Shown one piece after another: positions 1-7,216 of a DNA stretch of 17,603 nucleotides. The DNA comes from CAZXVW01 sp964644025 (GTDB lineage: Bacteria; Acidobacteriota; Terriglobia; Bryobacterales; Bryobacteraceae), in assembly GCA_964644025.1 (NCBI GenBank), contig CAZXVW010000078.1:1-17603 (forward strand). The letters are read 5' to 3'. The position numbers and the translations under genes are program-made. Every line of letters starts with the position of its first letter. Positions within the stretch are counted from its first letter, which is position 1. Below the pieces are notes generated by a model, which was not told the DNA's origin, searched no databases, and saw nothing but the letters and a program-made list of their open reading frames with translations.

Positions 1-2
1 CA

Positions 3-188
3 GATGGCTCAGAAGGCGGAAAATACGCCATGAGGACGGGGCTCATTGACATCGTCACCGAATTTGGCGAGGTGACAACGCAGGCTGTCCCGGTCGTCGG
101 TGGTCAGAAGCTCCAGGCTTCGAACTTGATCTCGCTGTTGTCGTCAAACCGGCTCGTCCATAGCACCCCCCGGCGGATCTCCATGTAG
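3..188 (+). CDS. Possible 3' end of an unrecognised plus-strand gene (very uncertain)
   Basis: The third plus-strand frame is open from the window edge to a TAG at 186-188. Up to about position 105 its third codon positions are moderately GC-rich, as expected of a real gene here. I do not recognise the protein (it contains AMRTGLIDIVTEFGEV). If real, it would overlap the convergent lipoprotein gene by about 85 bases, which is unusual. The minus strand is also open through 1-103, where a start near ATG 50-52 could begin another gene running off the left edge. Neither reading can be settled without flanking sequence. Confidence 0.15.
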   Translation, partial: DGSEGGKYAMRTGLIDIVTEFGEVTTQAVPVVGGQKLQASNLISLLSSNRLVHSTPRRISM

Positions 189-787
189 GGTCCCCACTTG
201 CCCTGACGCGCCGTGGCGTTCCAGATCTTCATCCGGGGTCCTTCCGAGTAGAACGTGTGTCCTTTCAGAAGGGTGAACCGGCCTCCAGCCCAGGAGCGGG
301 CGGGATAGGCCTCATCCTTGCCCAACTCGAAGCCGCTCAGCAAAGGGGTAAGAGACTGCGTCATCGCCAGGAAAGGCCTGATGTCGATCTGGGTGGGAAA
401 CAGGCGCCTGCCGTGGGCTGGCTGGTAAACGATGGTGTAGGTGCCGGGGGCGAAACCCTGAAACCGGAACCGGCCCTCGCTGTCGGCCACCGCAGTGGAA
501 ACACCGGCCACCAGCTTGACCTTCGAATAAGTAACTTCTTCATCGCCCAAGACCTCTCCGAGAACCAGCCGCGCGCCTCCCATTGGCTTGCCGCTGCGCC
601 CCGCAAATACACCGGTGGCGACAACTTCGCCTGGGGTGCGGTCTTGCTGCGCCGCGGTCCCCGCCGGGACCCCTTTCTCTTGCTGGATCGCCTCAGCGGC
701 TGGGGGTGGCTTCGGTGGGGGCTGCTGACAGGTCCCCAGAATAAACACGACAGCCAGGAGGAAACTCGGGCCAACACAACACCTCAT
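104..787 (-). CDS. Putative lipoprotein with a carboxypeptidase-regulatory-like domain
   Basis: 227-residue exported protein of unknown function. The N-terminus is hydrophobic (residues 8-18) and ends at Cys20 in the context LGTC, a near-lipobox with Thr instead of Gly/Ala/Ser at -1, so lipidation is likely but not certain. A Pro/Gln/Ala-rich linker (about 21-50) follows. Residues about 54-123 look like a carboxypeptidase-regulatory-like beta-sandwich: a variable strand pattern, a DSEGRFRF turn, then FAPGTYTIVY. The C-terminal 100 residues match nothing I recognise. The ATG at 785-787 has a strong ribosome site (GGAGG, 9 bases upstream). An 88-base gap and its own promoter separate it from the sulfatase gene upstream, so it may be regulated apart from that operon. 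In this family such domains usually mark cell-surface or periplasmic proteins; no enzymatic motif is visible. Confidence 0.8.
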   Translation of the reverse strand: MRCCVGPSFLLAVVFILGTCQQPPPKPPPAAEAIQQEKGVPAGTAAQQDRTPGEVVATGVFAGRSGKPMGGARLVLGEVLGDEEVTYSKVKLVAGVSTAVADSEGRFRFQGFAPGTYTIVYQPAHGRRLFPTQIDIRPFLAMTQSLTPLLSGFELGKDEAYPARSWAGGRFTLLKGHTFYSEGPRMKIWNATARQGKWGPYMEIRRGVLWTSRFDDNSEIKFEAWSF

Positions 788-807
788 GGGTGATACCCTC
801 CAGGCTC

Positions 808-836
808 ATTATGGGCCCGCCGGCCAGGCGATTCAA
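808..836 (-). promoter_or_regulatory. Sigma-70-type promoter for the lipoprotein gene
   Basis: On the minus strand, TTGAAT (831-836) and CATAAT (808-813) are separated by exactly 17 bases. They match the -35 and -10 consensus at 4/6 and 5/6 positions. Transcription would start near 801, giving a very short leader that contains the GGAGG ribosome site. The spacer is extremely GC-rich (GGCCGGCGGGCC). No start site has been measured; the call rests on match and spacing. Confidence 0.55.
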
Positions 837-875
837 GATCATCGGCGCACTCTCATTCTTCATTGATCGGCCGGG

Positions 876-2333
876 CTACTGGTGCGCCGGGTCGGCGCCG
901 GTAAGTCCCTGGTCGGCCGTGGCCGGGTCGTAGTTCGGGTTCACGGTGGGCATCGTCGCTTTGACCGAGGCCCGCCATGCTTTCAGCTTCGCGTGCAGTT
1001 CCGCAGCCTTATCCGGCATCTCCCTGGCCAGGTTGTGGCGCTCGCCGATGTCTTCCGAGAGGTCGTAGAGCTCGAGGTGTGAATCTTCATAGAACTCGAT
1101 TAGCTTCAGGTTCCCTTCTCGAATGGCGGCGCCAGGCTGCCCACCCTGGTTGCTGTAGTGCGGGTAGTGCCAGTAAAGGGCGCGGGGCGCGAGGCCGCCA
1201 CGCTGGCGGAGCAAAGGCACCAGGCTGACGCCATCAATCACTGTTTTCGAATCATGCCGGAGGCCGGCCATCTCCTCGATCGTCGGGAAGTAATCCACGC
1301 TCGAAGCCGGTACATCGCAGGTGCGCCCCGGCTTCACCACCCCAGGCCAACGCACAATCAGCGGTACCCGCACGCCCCCCTCATACAGGTGGCCCTTGCC
1401 CGCCCGTAAGGGGCGATTCGAAGTAACCGGCGTCTTGCTGCCTCCTTCATACATGAGACCCCCGTTGTCGGAGGTGAAGAGGATCACGGTGCGGTCGGCG
1501 ATGTTCAGGTCCTCCAGCTTCCTCATCACCCGGCCCACGCCCTCGTCCATGCTCTCGATCATCGCGGCGTAGGTAGGGTTGTTCTGCAGCTTCCGCCCCT
1601 GAGCCTTCCGCTCGTACTTGGCAATCATCTCCGCTTTTGCCTGCAGCGGGGTGTGGACAGCGAAATGAGCCAGGTAGAGGAAGAACGGCCGCTGCTGGTT
1701 CTCCTCGAGGAATTGAAGCGCCTTATCGGTGAGCCGGTCAGTGAGATAGTCGCTTTTGGTCCAGCCCCGGAAATTCGGCAGGTCGAAGGGTCCGAAGTAA
1801 GAGGCCGGGTGCCCGCGGAAGGTGCCCGCGACGTTTATGTCGAAGCCTTGCCTTTCCGGATAATACGGCTCCTGGCCCAGATGCCATTTCCCCATGGCCG
1901 CGGTGGCGTAGCCCAAAGGTCTGAGCCGCTCGGCAATGGTGGTTTCCCAGAGCGGGAGTTCCTGGTAAAACGGAGCCCCGAGCAGCTTGGCCGTCGCCCA
2001 TTGTTTCCGTCCGGGAATCCAGTCGGTCAGGTGCAGCCGCGCCGGATACTTTCCGGTAAGAATGCTGGCCCGGGTGGGCGAGCAAACCGGACACGCGGCA
2101 TAGGCATTGGTGAATCTCATCCCTTCCCGGGCCAGGCGGTCAATGTTCGGGGTCTCGTAAAACGTGCTGCCGTAACACCCCGAGTCCGTCCAGCCATAGT
2201 CGTCGATCAAGATGATGATGAAGTTCAGCTTGCCGGGCGATCGCTGGGCGCCGCGAGCGCGGGCGGCGGCCGCCATTCCAGGCGCCGCCAAGCCGCAACG
2301 GCCCAGGAAGTTCCTCCGGGTCAACGAATTCAT
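876..2333 (-). CDS. Tat-exported sulfatase (alkaline-phosphatase superfamily)
   Basis: 485 residues, a complete formylglycine-dependent sulfatase that hydrolyses sulfate esters in the periplasm or outside the cell. The N-terminus has a twin-arginine signal (RRNFLG, residues 6-11) followed by an Ala-rich stretch. Asp44-Asp45 (IDDYGW) are metal ligands. Cys84 in CSPTR (84-88) fits C-x-P-x-R, so Cys84 would be converted to formylglycine by a maturase encoded elsewhere. Further motifs are GKWHLG (148-153), His227 (AVHTPL), the metal-binding pair Asp289-Asn290 (FTSDNGG) and Lys313 (AGKGHLYEGG). Length is normal for the arylsulfatase group. Its ATG overlaps the cupin stop (ATGA), preceded by GAGGAGG, so the two are probably translationally coupled. 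The L-rhamnose isomerase two genes upstream hints at a sulfated deoxysugar as substrate; this is inference, because the sequence does not fix sulfatase specificity. Confidence 0.95.
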   Translation of the reverse strand: MNSLTRRNFLGRCGLAAPGMAAAARARGAQRSPGKLNFIIILIDDYGWTDSGCYGSTFYETPNIDRLAREGMRFTNAYAACPVCSPTRASILTGKYPARLHLTDWIPGRKQWATAKLLGAPFYQELPLWETTIAERLRPLGYATAAMGKWHLGQEPYYPERQGFDINVAGTFRGHPASYFGPFDLPNFRGWTKSDYLTDRLTDKALQFLEENQQRPFFLYLAHFAVHTPLQAKAEMIAKYERKAQGRKLQNNPTYAAMIESMDEGVGRVMRKLEDLNIADRTVILFTSDNGGLMYEGGSKTPVTSNRPLRAGKGHLYEGGVRVPLIVRWPGVVKPGRTCDVPASSVDYFPTIEEMAGLRHDSKTVIDGVSLVPLLRQRGGLAPRALYWHYPHYSNQGGQPGAAIREGNLKLIEFYEDSHLELYDLSEDIGERHNLAREMPDKAAELHAKLKAWRASVKATMPTVNPNYDPATADQGLTGADPAHQ

Positions 2334-2584
2334 AATTCCTCCTCGGGAAAGAACAGATCCTCCTCGCTGATGTCGGGAATCCCCACTACCAGCACCTTCA
2401 TGCGCCCGGTCGCGCCGTGGACGACGCCGGGCGGGATNNNNNNNNNNNNNNNNNNNNNNNNNNNNNNNNNNNNNNNNNNNNNNNNNNNNNNNNNNNNNNN
2501 NNNNNNNNNNNNNNNNNNNNNNNNNNNNNNNNNNNNNTCTCCCTCATGGCGAACCAGAATGGGGCCCTTGCCAGCACCGTTCAT
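2330..2584 (-). CDS. Small cupin-domain protein, interrupted by an assembly gap
   Basis: Both ends are visible and the middle is unknown. The start (MNGAGKGPILVRHEG, ATG at 2582-2584) is preceded by AAGGAGAAG and lies 25 bases after the isomerase stop. After the gap, IPPGVVHGATG fits the second cupin motif (P-x-G-x-x-H), followed by a KVLVVGIPDI strand and an acidic tail. Single-domain cupins of this kind often end with a strand and a short P-x-D-x-x-D-like tail. The first cupin motif, with most metal ligands, falls in the gap. With 100 N the two halves stay in one frame and give about 84 residues. That is short for the family, so the real gap may be larger than 100 bases. The stop overlaps the sulfatase start. 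A role in sugar binding or epimerisation is possible but not shown. Confidence 0.6.
   Translation of the reverse strand: MNGAGKGPILVRHEGXXXXXXXXXXXXXXXXXXXXXXXXXXXXXXXXXXIPPGVVHGATGRMKVLVVGIPDISEEDLFFPEEEL
2438..2537. other. Assembly gap (100 N)
   Basis: Exactly 100 undetermined bases, the conventional scaffold filler. It removes the core of the cupin gene. Its true length is unknown. Confidence 0.99.
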
Positions 2585-2609
2585 CTGTTTCTTCTCCTTG
2601 CCCACCGCA

Positions 2610-3800
2610 TCAGGCATAACTGGAAGCGGCGCCCGCATTTCTTTCGGCCCGCTCCTTGTCGATCCGCTCCTGGTAGCCGCTTTCCCGGTAAGCCTGCAGG
2701 GGATTCTCGGGTAATCGCCTCGAGCGCCGCCAGGCCTGGATCACCGGGCGCACGTCGGTAGCGAAAGCGGCTTTCAAGCACTCCTCGGCATCCACGAGGT
2801 TGCAACGATTCTGATGCCGCGCCAACTCCTCGTGGTCCACCAGCGCCGCCTTGCTGAACAGCTCCTGCGCCGTCATCGCCGTCTGAATGGTTTCCTCGAT
2901 CTTCGGCTTCAGGTTGTGGCTCTGGTCGATCATGTAGCCGATCGGCGGGCGCTCCCCGGTTTCCCATTGATAATAAAGAATTTCGTGGAAGATTCGAAAC
3001 GCCTGGTAGGGATCGATGGCGCCGATGGTGAGATCATCGTCGGCGTAGCGGCGGTCGTTGAAGTGGAACCCGCCCAGCATATCCTCGGCGAGCAGCCAGG
3101 CGACAATCTGCTCGATATTCTGCGCCTGGTAGTGGTGACCCGTGTCGACGAGCACTCTGGCCTGGGGACCGGCGGCCCGGGCCAGCAGCAGCGCCATTCC
3201 CCAGTCGGCGATATCGGTGTGGTAAAAGGCGGGCTCGAAGGGCTTGTACTCGATCAACAGCCGCTCGCCATCAACCAGGTGGCTGTGCGCTGTCCGGAGC
3301 CCCTCGGCGAACCAGGCGAGGCGCTTGCGGATGTTGGCCGTGCCGGGGTAGTTGGAGCCGTCCCCGAACCATAAGGAAATGTCGCGGCTACCTACTTCGG
3401 CCGCGATGTCAATCGAGTCCAGAATATGGTCTACGGCGGCCCGCCGGATCTCCGGATCGGGATTGCCGAGCGAGCCGTACTTGTACTGCTGGCTTTCGAA
3501 GAGATTCGGGTTGATCGCGCCGATGCGTACCCCGTACTGCGAGGCCAGCGCGCTCACCTCGCCGGCGCTTTCCTTGCCCCGGGCGAAATCCCACAGCACG
3601 TGGACCGCCACCGACGGGCAGCAGCCAGTGAGCTTGTGGACCTGGGCGGCGTCGCTGAGTTTCTCTTCAATGGTAGTGGCCGCCCCCGGCTGGATGAACT
3701 TGCCGAAACGGGTTCCGGTTTGGGCGAATCCCCACGAGGGAATCTCAATCTCGAAAGAATCCAGCGCCTTCCAAATGGTTTCCTCTTGCCTGGTGGTCAT
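2610..3800 (-). CDS. rhaI: L-rhamnose isomerase, RhaI type
   Basis: 396-residue TIM-barrel sugar isomerase, predicted to interconvert L-rhamnose and L-rhamnulose in the cytoplasm. It resembles the Pseudomonas stutzeri/Gram-positive type rather than E. coli RhaA. From memory, the metal ligands of the P. stutzeri enzyme are Glu219, Asp254, His257, His281, Asp289, Asp291 and Asp327. Here Glu184, Asp219, His222, His246, Asp254, Asp256 and Asp292 occur at a constant offset of 35, in the contexts LIEYKPFEP, VDTGHH, HFNDR, DDD and IDQSH. Both metal sites are therefore intact. The P. stutzeri enzyme is promiscuous, acting on D-allose, L-mannose and others, so the natural substrate could differ. No rhamnulokinase, aldolase or transporter gene is in view. 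It lies 37 bases after the thioesterase gene and 25 before the cupin. The ribosome site is weak (AGGGA, 13 bases upstream of the ATG). Confidence 0.93.
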   Translation of the reverse strand: MTTRQEETIWKALDSFEIEIPSWGFAQTGTRFGKFIQPGAATTIEEKLSDAAQVHKLTGCCPSVAVHVLWDFARGKESAGEVSALASQYGVRIGAINPNLFESQQYKYGSLGNPDPEIRRAAVDHILDSIDIAAEVGSRDISLWFGDGSNYPGTANIRKRLAWFAEGLRTAHSHLVDGERLLIEYKPFEPAFYHTDIADWGMALLLARAAGPQARVLVDTGHHYQAQNIEQIVAWLLAEDMLGGFHFNDRRYADDDLTIGAIDPYQAFRIFHEILYYQWETGERPPIGYMIDQSHNLKPKIEETIQTAMTAQELFSKAALVDHEELARHQNRCNLVDAEECLKAAFATDVRPVIQAWRRSRRLPENPLQAYRESGYQERIDKERAERNAGAASSYA

Positions 3801-3837
3801 ATGTGCTCGTGTCCCTTTCTCCCGTAATGCTGCCGGG

Positions 3838-4245
3838 CTATTCCCGCCTGGCTTTCGCCTGAACGCGGGCGGCGAACCGCTCCACGTTAATCATAAAACG
3901 CTCGTGCACTCCTTCGGCGATTTTCTCCCGCTCATCCTCGGCCCAGATCTTGTAGCTGATGCGCCGGTCCTTCACCCCGGTCACTTCGGCGTGGAAGGTG
4001 ACACTCATGCCGAGCGGGGTGGCCGCCAGGTGCCGGACGTCGACGTGGGTACCCACGGTATCGTAGCCTTCCTCGAGCAGGTCCCTGACGGCATTGCGCG
4101 CTGCCATCTCCAGGTAAGCGATCAGGAACGGAGTGCCGAGGACGCGGGCGGCATCGTTGCCCAGGAAATCGACGGCCTGTTCACCGGTGACCAGAACCGT
4201 GAGCTCTCCGCGGGTGCCAACGGGTATGTGCGTCATAGCCTTCAT
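3838..4245 (-). CDS. FlK-like hot-dog acyl-CoA thioesterase
   Basis: 135 residues, a single hot-dog domain resembling fluoroacetyl-CoA thioesterase FlK and its general relatives. FlK uses Thr42, Glu50 and His76, with Gly69 near the substrate. The same spacing is present here as Thr38 (GTPF), Glu46 (YLEMAA), His72 (VRHLA) and Gly65. The FlK lid residue Phe36 corresponds to Ala32, so the fluoroacetyl-specific gate is not conserved and a general thioesterase is likelier. The C-terminal pattern GVHERFMIN is also family-typical. It is the first gene of the minus-strand run and is divergent from the plus-strand gene beginning at 4322 or 4376. No strong ribosome site precedes the ATG at 4243-4245; an in-frame ATG three codons later is an alternative start. 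The physiological acyl-CoA is unknown, and a link to the downstream sugar genes is not obvious. Confidence 0.85.
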   Translation of the reverse strand: MKAMTHIPVGTRGELTVLVTGEQAVDFLGNDAARVLGTPFLIAYLEMAARNAVRDLLEEGYDTVGTHVDVRHLAATPLGMSVTFHAEVTGVKDRRISYKIWAEDEREKIAEGVHERFMINVERFAARVQAKARRE

Positions 4246-4375
4246 GTTAACCCAAGGGCGGAATTCTGCCGGCGGGCTGCAACTCTTAGCCGCCAGATTG
4301 CATCAATAATTTGTTAGAGTAATGCGAGAGGGATTATTGCGCCGAGCATTCCCTCTTTGCAACTTGAGGTGGATA

Positions 4376-5107
4376 GTGGGTGCCCGCGTTCTTGTATCAC
4401 TGGTGGCGGTGAGTTTAGCCGTGGTTCTGAAGGCGGAGCCCGCCCGCGGACCGAAGCCCGGTGAACAGGTCTTGCGCCAGTATCTCGCAAACAACACCGC
4501 TCAGCGGGCATGCCTGCGCAACGTCTCCATGGAAGTCAACATTGAGGCGCAGCTCCCCACCCTGAAGAAACACGGCGTCATGCATGCGCTTCGGCGTATC
4601 TCGAAGCTCGGGAAGATCACCTACCAGGTACTGGGCTTCCAGGGTGACAACATGATCAAGAAGGATGTGATCGCCCGCTACATTGAGGCAGAGGTGAAGT
4701 CTTCCGGGTGTGATCAGCGCGATTCCATTGCAGTCAACACGGACAACTATAAATTCAAGTACCGGGGAATGTACGGGCAAGGCGACTGGAAACTGCACCT
4801 GTTCGAGGTCAAGCCCAAGAAGAAGAAGCTGGGTCTGTTTCAGGGCTGGTTGTGGATTGAAGCCAAGTCCGGTTTGCCGGTGCGGGAATCGGGCCGCCTG
4901 GTGAAGAACCCGTCCGTGTTTTTGAAGCGGGTGGACTTCATGCGGGATTACGAGATGCGGGACGGCGTGGCCGTGCCGACAAAGATCGAGAGCGAGATCC
5001 GGACCCGGCTCGTGGGCAAAGCGCAGATCACGATCCGATTCGGAAATGTCTCGTTTCACGAGCAGCAGCCGCAACTGGCTTCCCGGCAGGTTGGCGCGAG
5101 CCAGTGA
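4376..5107 (+). CDS. Exported protein of unknown function, LolA-fold-like
   Basis: 243 residues from the preferred GTG start. An N-terminal signal-like segment (about residues 4-18, RVLVSLVAVSLAVVL) directs export. The mature part alternates long beta strands (YQVLGFQ, KFKYRGMYG, WKLHLFEVKPKK, GWLWIEAKSGLPVRES, VDFMRDYEMRDGVAVPTKI). This is the pattern of outer-membrane lipoprotein-sorting-like periplasmic proteins, which are common in Acidobacteriota and mostly uncharacterised. The GTG at 4376 is preferred because GAGGTGG lies directly upstream and the signal peptide then has normal length. An in-frame ATG at 4322 would add 18 residues, including a second basic stretch, and has no clear ribosome site. 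The gap to the thioesterase gene is divergent. It contains an AT-rich stretch (4298-4320, including AATAAT at 4305-4310) but no convincing -35. 124 bases separate it from hpnJ. Confidence 0.75.
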   Translation: MGARVLVSLVAVSLAVVLKAEPARGPKPGEQVLRQYLANNTAQRACLRNVSMEVNIEAQLPTLKKHGVMHALRRISKLGKITYQVLGFQGDNMIKKDVIARYIEAEVKSSGCDQRDSIAVNTDNYKFKYRGMYGQGDWKLHLFEVKPKKKKLGLFQGWLWIEAKSGLPVRESGRLVKNPSVFLKRVDFMRDYEMRDGVAVPTKIESEIRTRLVGKAQITIRFGNVSFHEQQPQLASRQVGASQ

Positions 5108-5231
5108 AGCGGCTCCCTGAGTTTCTTCTCCGCTCTGGAATCATCGCTCCTTCCTTAATCGGATGGGCCAGTGCCCTGATCGTCGTGTTGCCCAGGCCGG
5201 AGGCGGCATCGTAAGCTCAAGGAAGCCCCCC

Positions 5232-6701
5232 ATGAGAACGCTGTTCCTCAATCCGCCTTCGTTCGAGAACTTTGACGGTGGCGCCGGCTCGCGCTGGCCC
5301 GCTTCCCGGGAGATTGAATCGTACTGGTATCCGGTTTGGCTGTGTTACCCGGCGGGAATGTTGCCGGACAGCAAGGTCGTGGACGCACCTCCGCACAAGA
5401 TCACGGCGGAGCAGGTGGTGGAAACCGCAAAGGACTTTGAACTTCTCGTGCTGTTCACCTCCACGCCCGGCTATTGGGTAGATGTGCGAATGGCCGAGAT
5501 GATGAAAGACGCCAATCCGAAACTCAAGATTTGCTTCGTGGGCCCGCCGGTCACGGTGGAACCGGAAAAGTGCTTGCGGGAGGCGACCGCGATTGACTTC
5601 ATCATCCGGAAAGAGTTCGACTACCAGGTGGTGGACTACGCGCGCGGCAAACCGCTCGCCCAGATTCCTGGCGCGAGCTACCGCCAGGGCGGGGCGATCA
5701 TTCACAACCCGGAAGCGCCACCGATCGAGGATCTGGACGCGTTACCGTGGGTGACCAAAGTTTACAAGCGGGACCTCGATTTCCGCCGCTACAACGTTCC
5801 GTTTCTCCGGCATCCGTTCATCGCCCTGTATACGTCGCGGGGATGCCCGGCGATGTGCACGTTCTGCCTGTGGCCTCAAACGCATTCTGGTCACCGTTGG
5901 CGGCGGCGCTCGGCTGCTGACGTGGCCAACGAGATCCGGTGGGCGCTGAATAATTTCGACGGGCTGAAAGAGATCTTCTTCGACGACGACACATTCAACT
6001 ACCAGAAGCGACGCACGCTCGAGATCTGCCAGGCACTCAAGCCCCTGAAATTCACCTGGGCCTGCACCTCCCGGGTGACGACGGATTATGAAACCCTGAA
6101 GGCCATGAAAGAAGCCGGGTGCCGGCTGATGATTGTGGGTTACGAATCCGGCGACGCTCAGATTCTCAAGAACATCAAGAAAGGCGCCACGCTGGAAATG
6201 GCGCAACGGTTCACCCGAAACTGCAAAAAGCTGGGCATCAAGGTGCACGGCGATTTCATCGTGGGCCTGCCGGGTGAGACACGGGAGAGCATCCGCCGGA
6301 CCATCGAATTCGCCAAGCAACTGGACACGGAGACCATACAAGTGTCGGTTGCCCACCCGTATCCCGGGACCGAGTTCTATGACTATGTGCAGCGGAACGG
6401 TTTAATCACCCCGGATTCAATGACAGACGAGTCCGGCCATCAGTTGCCGAACATCACCTACCCCGGGCTGGATCGGGCCGAACTGATGGACTGGGTCGAG
6501 CGGTTCTATGATGAGTACTATTTCCGCACCCGGGTGGTCTGGCGCGTGGTCCGCAATGCCGTTTTCGATTCCAGCGAGCGAAAGCGCCTCTATAAGGAGG
6601 CCCGCGAGTACCTGGCCTTGCGCGCCAAGCGGAAGAAGTTTATCCGCCAACACAAACGGTCCGCGGACGCCTGCTCCGCCGTGGAGGGCCGGGCCAACTG
6701 A
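5232..6701 (+). CDS. hpnJ: Hopanoid biosynthesis B12-domain radical SAM protein HpnJ
   Basis: 489 residues from the ATG at 5232. In other bacteria HpnJ is needed to turn glucosaminyl-bacteriohopanetetrol into the cyclitol ether. The N-terminus (FLNPPSFENFDGGAGSR) and the segment IESYWYPVWL are characteristic of HpnJ. Residues about 1-145 form a Rossmann-type cobalamin-binding-like domain with no visible D-x-H-x-x-G motif. The radical SAM barrel follows, with Cys205, Cys209 and Cys212 (RGCPAMCTFCLWPQT) as iron-sulfur ligands. FFDDDTFNY, VGYESG, and the FIVGLPGET segment are further family markers. An upstream in-frame ATG at 5163 is rejected because family members begin at MRTLFLNPP; AAGGA lies 8 bases before 5232. 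Its stop overlaps the next start by one base (TGATG), so it is cotranslated with the two small membrane proteins and hpnI. Confidence 0.93.
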   Translation: MRTLFLNPPSFENFDGGAGSRWPASREIESYWYPVWLCYPAGMLPDSKVVDAPPHKITAEQVVETAKDFELLVLFTSTPGYWVDVRMAEMMKDANPKLKICFVGPPVTVEPEKCLREATAIDFIIRKEFDYQVVDYARGKPLAQIPGASYRQGGAIIHNPEAPPIEDLDALPWVTKVYKRDLDFRRYNVPFLRHPFIALYTSRGCPAMCTFCLWPQTHSGHRWRRRSAADVANEIRWALNNFDGLKEIFFDDDTFNYQKRRTLEICQALKPLKFTWACTSRVTTDYETLKAMKEAGCRLMIVGYESGDAQILKNIKKGATLEMAQRFTRNCKKLGIKVHGDFIVGLPGETRESIRRTIEFAKQLDTETIQVSVAHPYPGTEFYDYVQRNGLITPDSMTDESGHQLPNITYPGLDRAELMDWVERFYDEYYFRTRVVWRVVRNAVFDSSERKRLYKEAREYLALRAKRKKFIRQHKRSADACSAVEGRAN

Positions 6702-7216
6702 TGGAGCCGGGCACCCGCCACCGTCCGCCGGGGGCAAATCCAGCAAACGAGAGACCATTGCCGGCGGCACCTTGCGCGGAGCCGAAGGGATTGACAGACG
6801 GGCAGCGCAGAGGACTCGGGCCGAAGACGCTGGCGCTGACCGTGGTGGTGGTCCTGACCAACGTCCTCGGCAATTTTTCCCTGAGTTGGGGAATGAAACA
6901 CACCGGCGGGGATCTCACTCCATGGGGCATTTTGCGGTCGGTCTTCACGCCCTGGGTACTGGCGGGCATCGGCCTGCTCATCGTGTGGCTACTGTCCCGG
7001 CTGACGCTGCTGAGCTGGGCTGACCTGACCTTTGTGCTGCCGGTGACCTCGGTCGGCTACGTGCTGGCGGCCGGGATGGGAAAACTGTTCCTGGCCGAAC
7101 AGGTCAGTTGGGAGCGCTGGATGGGGACGCTGCTCATCGTGGCGGGAACGGTTCTGGTGGGTACCACGTACCCGCGAACCACGCCTCCGGCGAGCCGCCG
7201 CCAGGAGGGATTATGA
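6701..7216 (+). CDS. Half-size DMT/EamA-type membrane protein (first of pair)
   Basis: 171 residues with four predicted membrane helices at about 43-65, 84-106, 109-131 and 138-154. They are preceded by a roughly 40-residue Pro/Arg-rich cytoplasmic tail. It resembles half of an EamA transporter, or the small flippase subunits ArnE/ArnF and small multidrug resistance proteins. Helices 3-4 carry ADLTFVLPVTSVGYVLAA then KLFLAEQVSWERWMGTLL, the usual Pro-containing helix followed by an E-x-V-x-W-x-R-W loop. The start overlaps the hpnJ stop; a TTG near codon 31 could be a shorter start without most of the tail. The gene after it is a clear relative, suggesting a heterodimer. Sitting between hpnJ and hpnI, it may move hopanoid or its sugar precursor across the membrane. 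This is inference: no substrate can be read from the sequence. Confidence 0.85.
   Translation: MEPGTRHRPPGANPANERPLPAAPCAEPKGLTDGQRRGLGPKTLALTVVVVLTNVLGNFSLSWGMKHTGGDLTPWGILRSVFTPWVLAGIGLLIVWLLSRLTLLSWADLTFVLPVTSVGYVLAAGMGKLFLAEQVSWERWMGTLLIVAGTVLVGTTYPRTTPPASRRQEGL

Noticed and set aside
257..793. 178-codon plus-strand open frame opposite the lipoprotein gene
   Set aside because: The opposite strand has a signal peptide, a recognisable domain, a promoter and a ribosome site; this frame resembles nothing and is a GC-rich shadow.
1653..2714. 353-codon plus-strand open frame across the sulfatase and the N gap
   Set aside because: It reads through undetermined bases and lies antisense to a clear sulfatase; no family resemblance.
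5163..5231. Upstream ATG extending HpnJ by 23 residues
   Set aside because: HpnJ proteins begin at the MRTLFLNPP-like segment, and the extension has no family resemblance.
7108..7212. Upstream ATG extending the second DMT protein
   Set aside because: It would overlap the first DMT gene by over 100 bases; ATG 7213 has a near-perfect ribosome site and an ATGA overlap.
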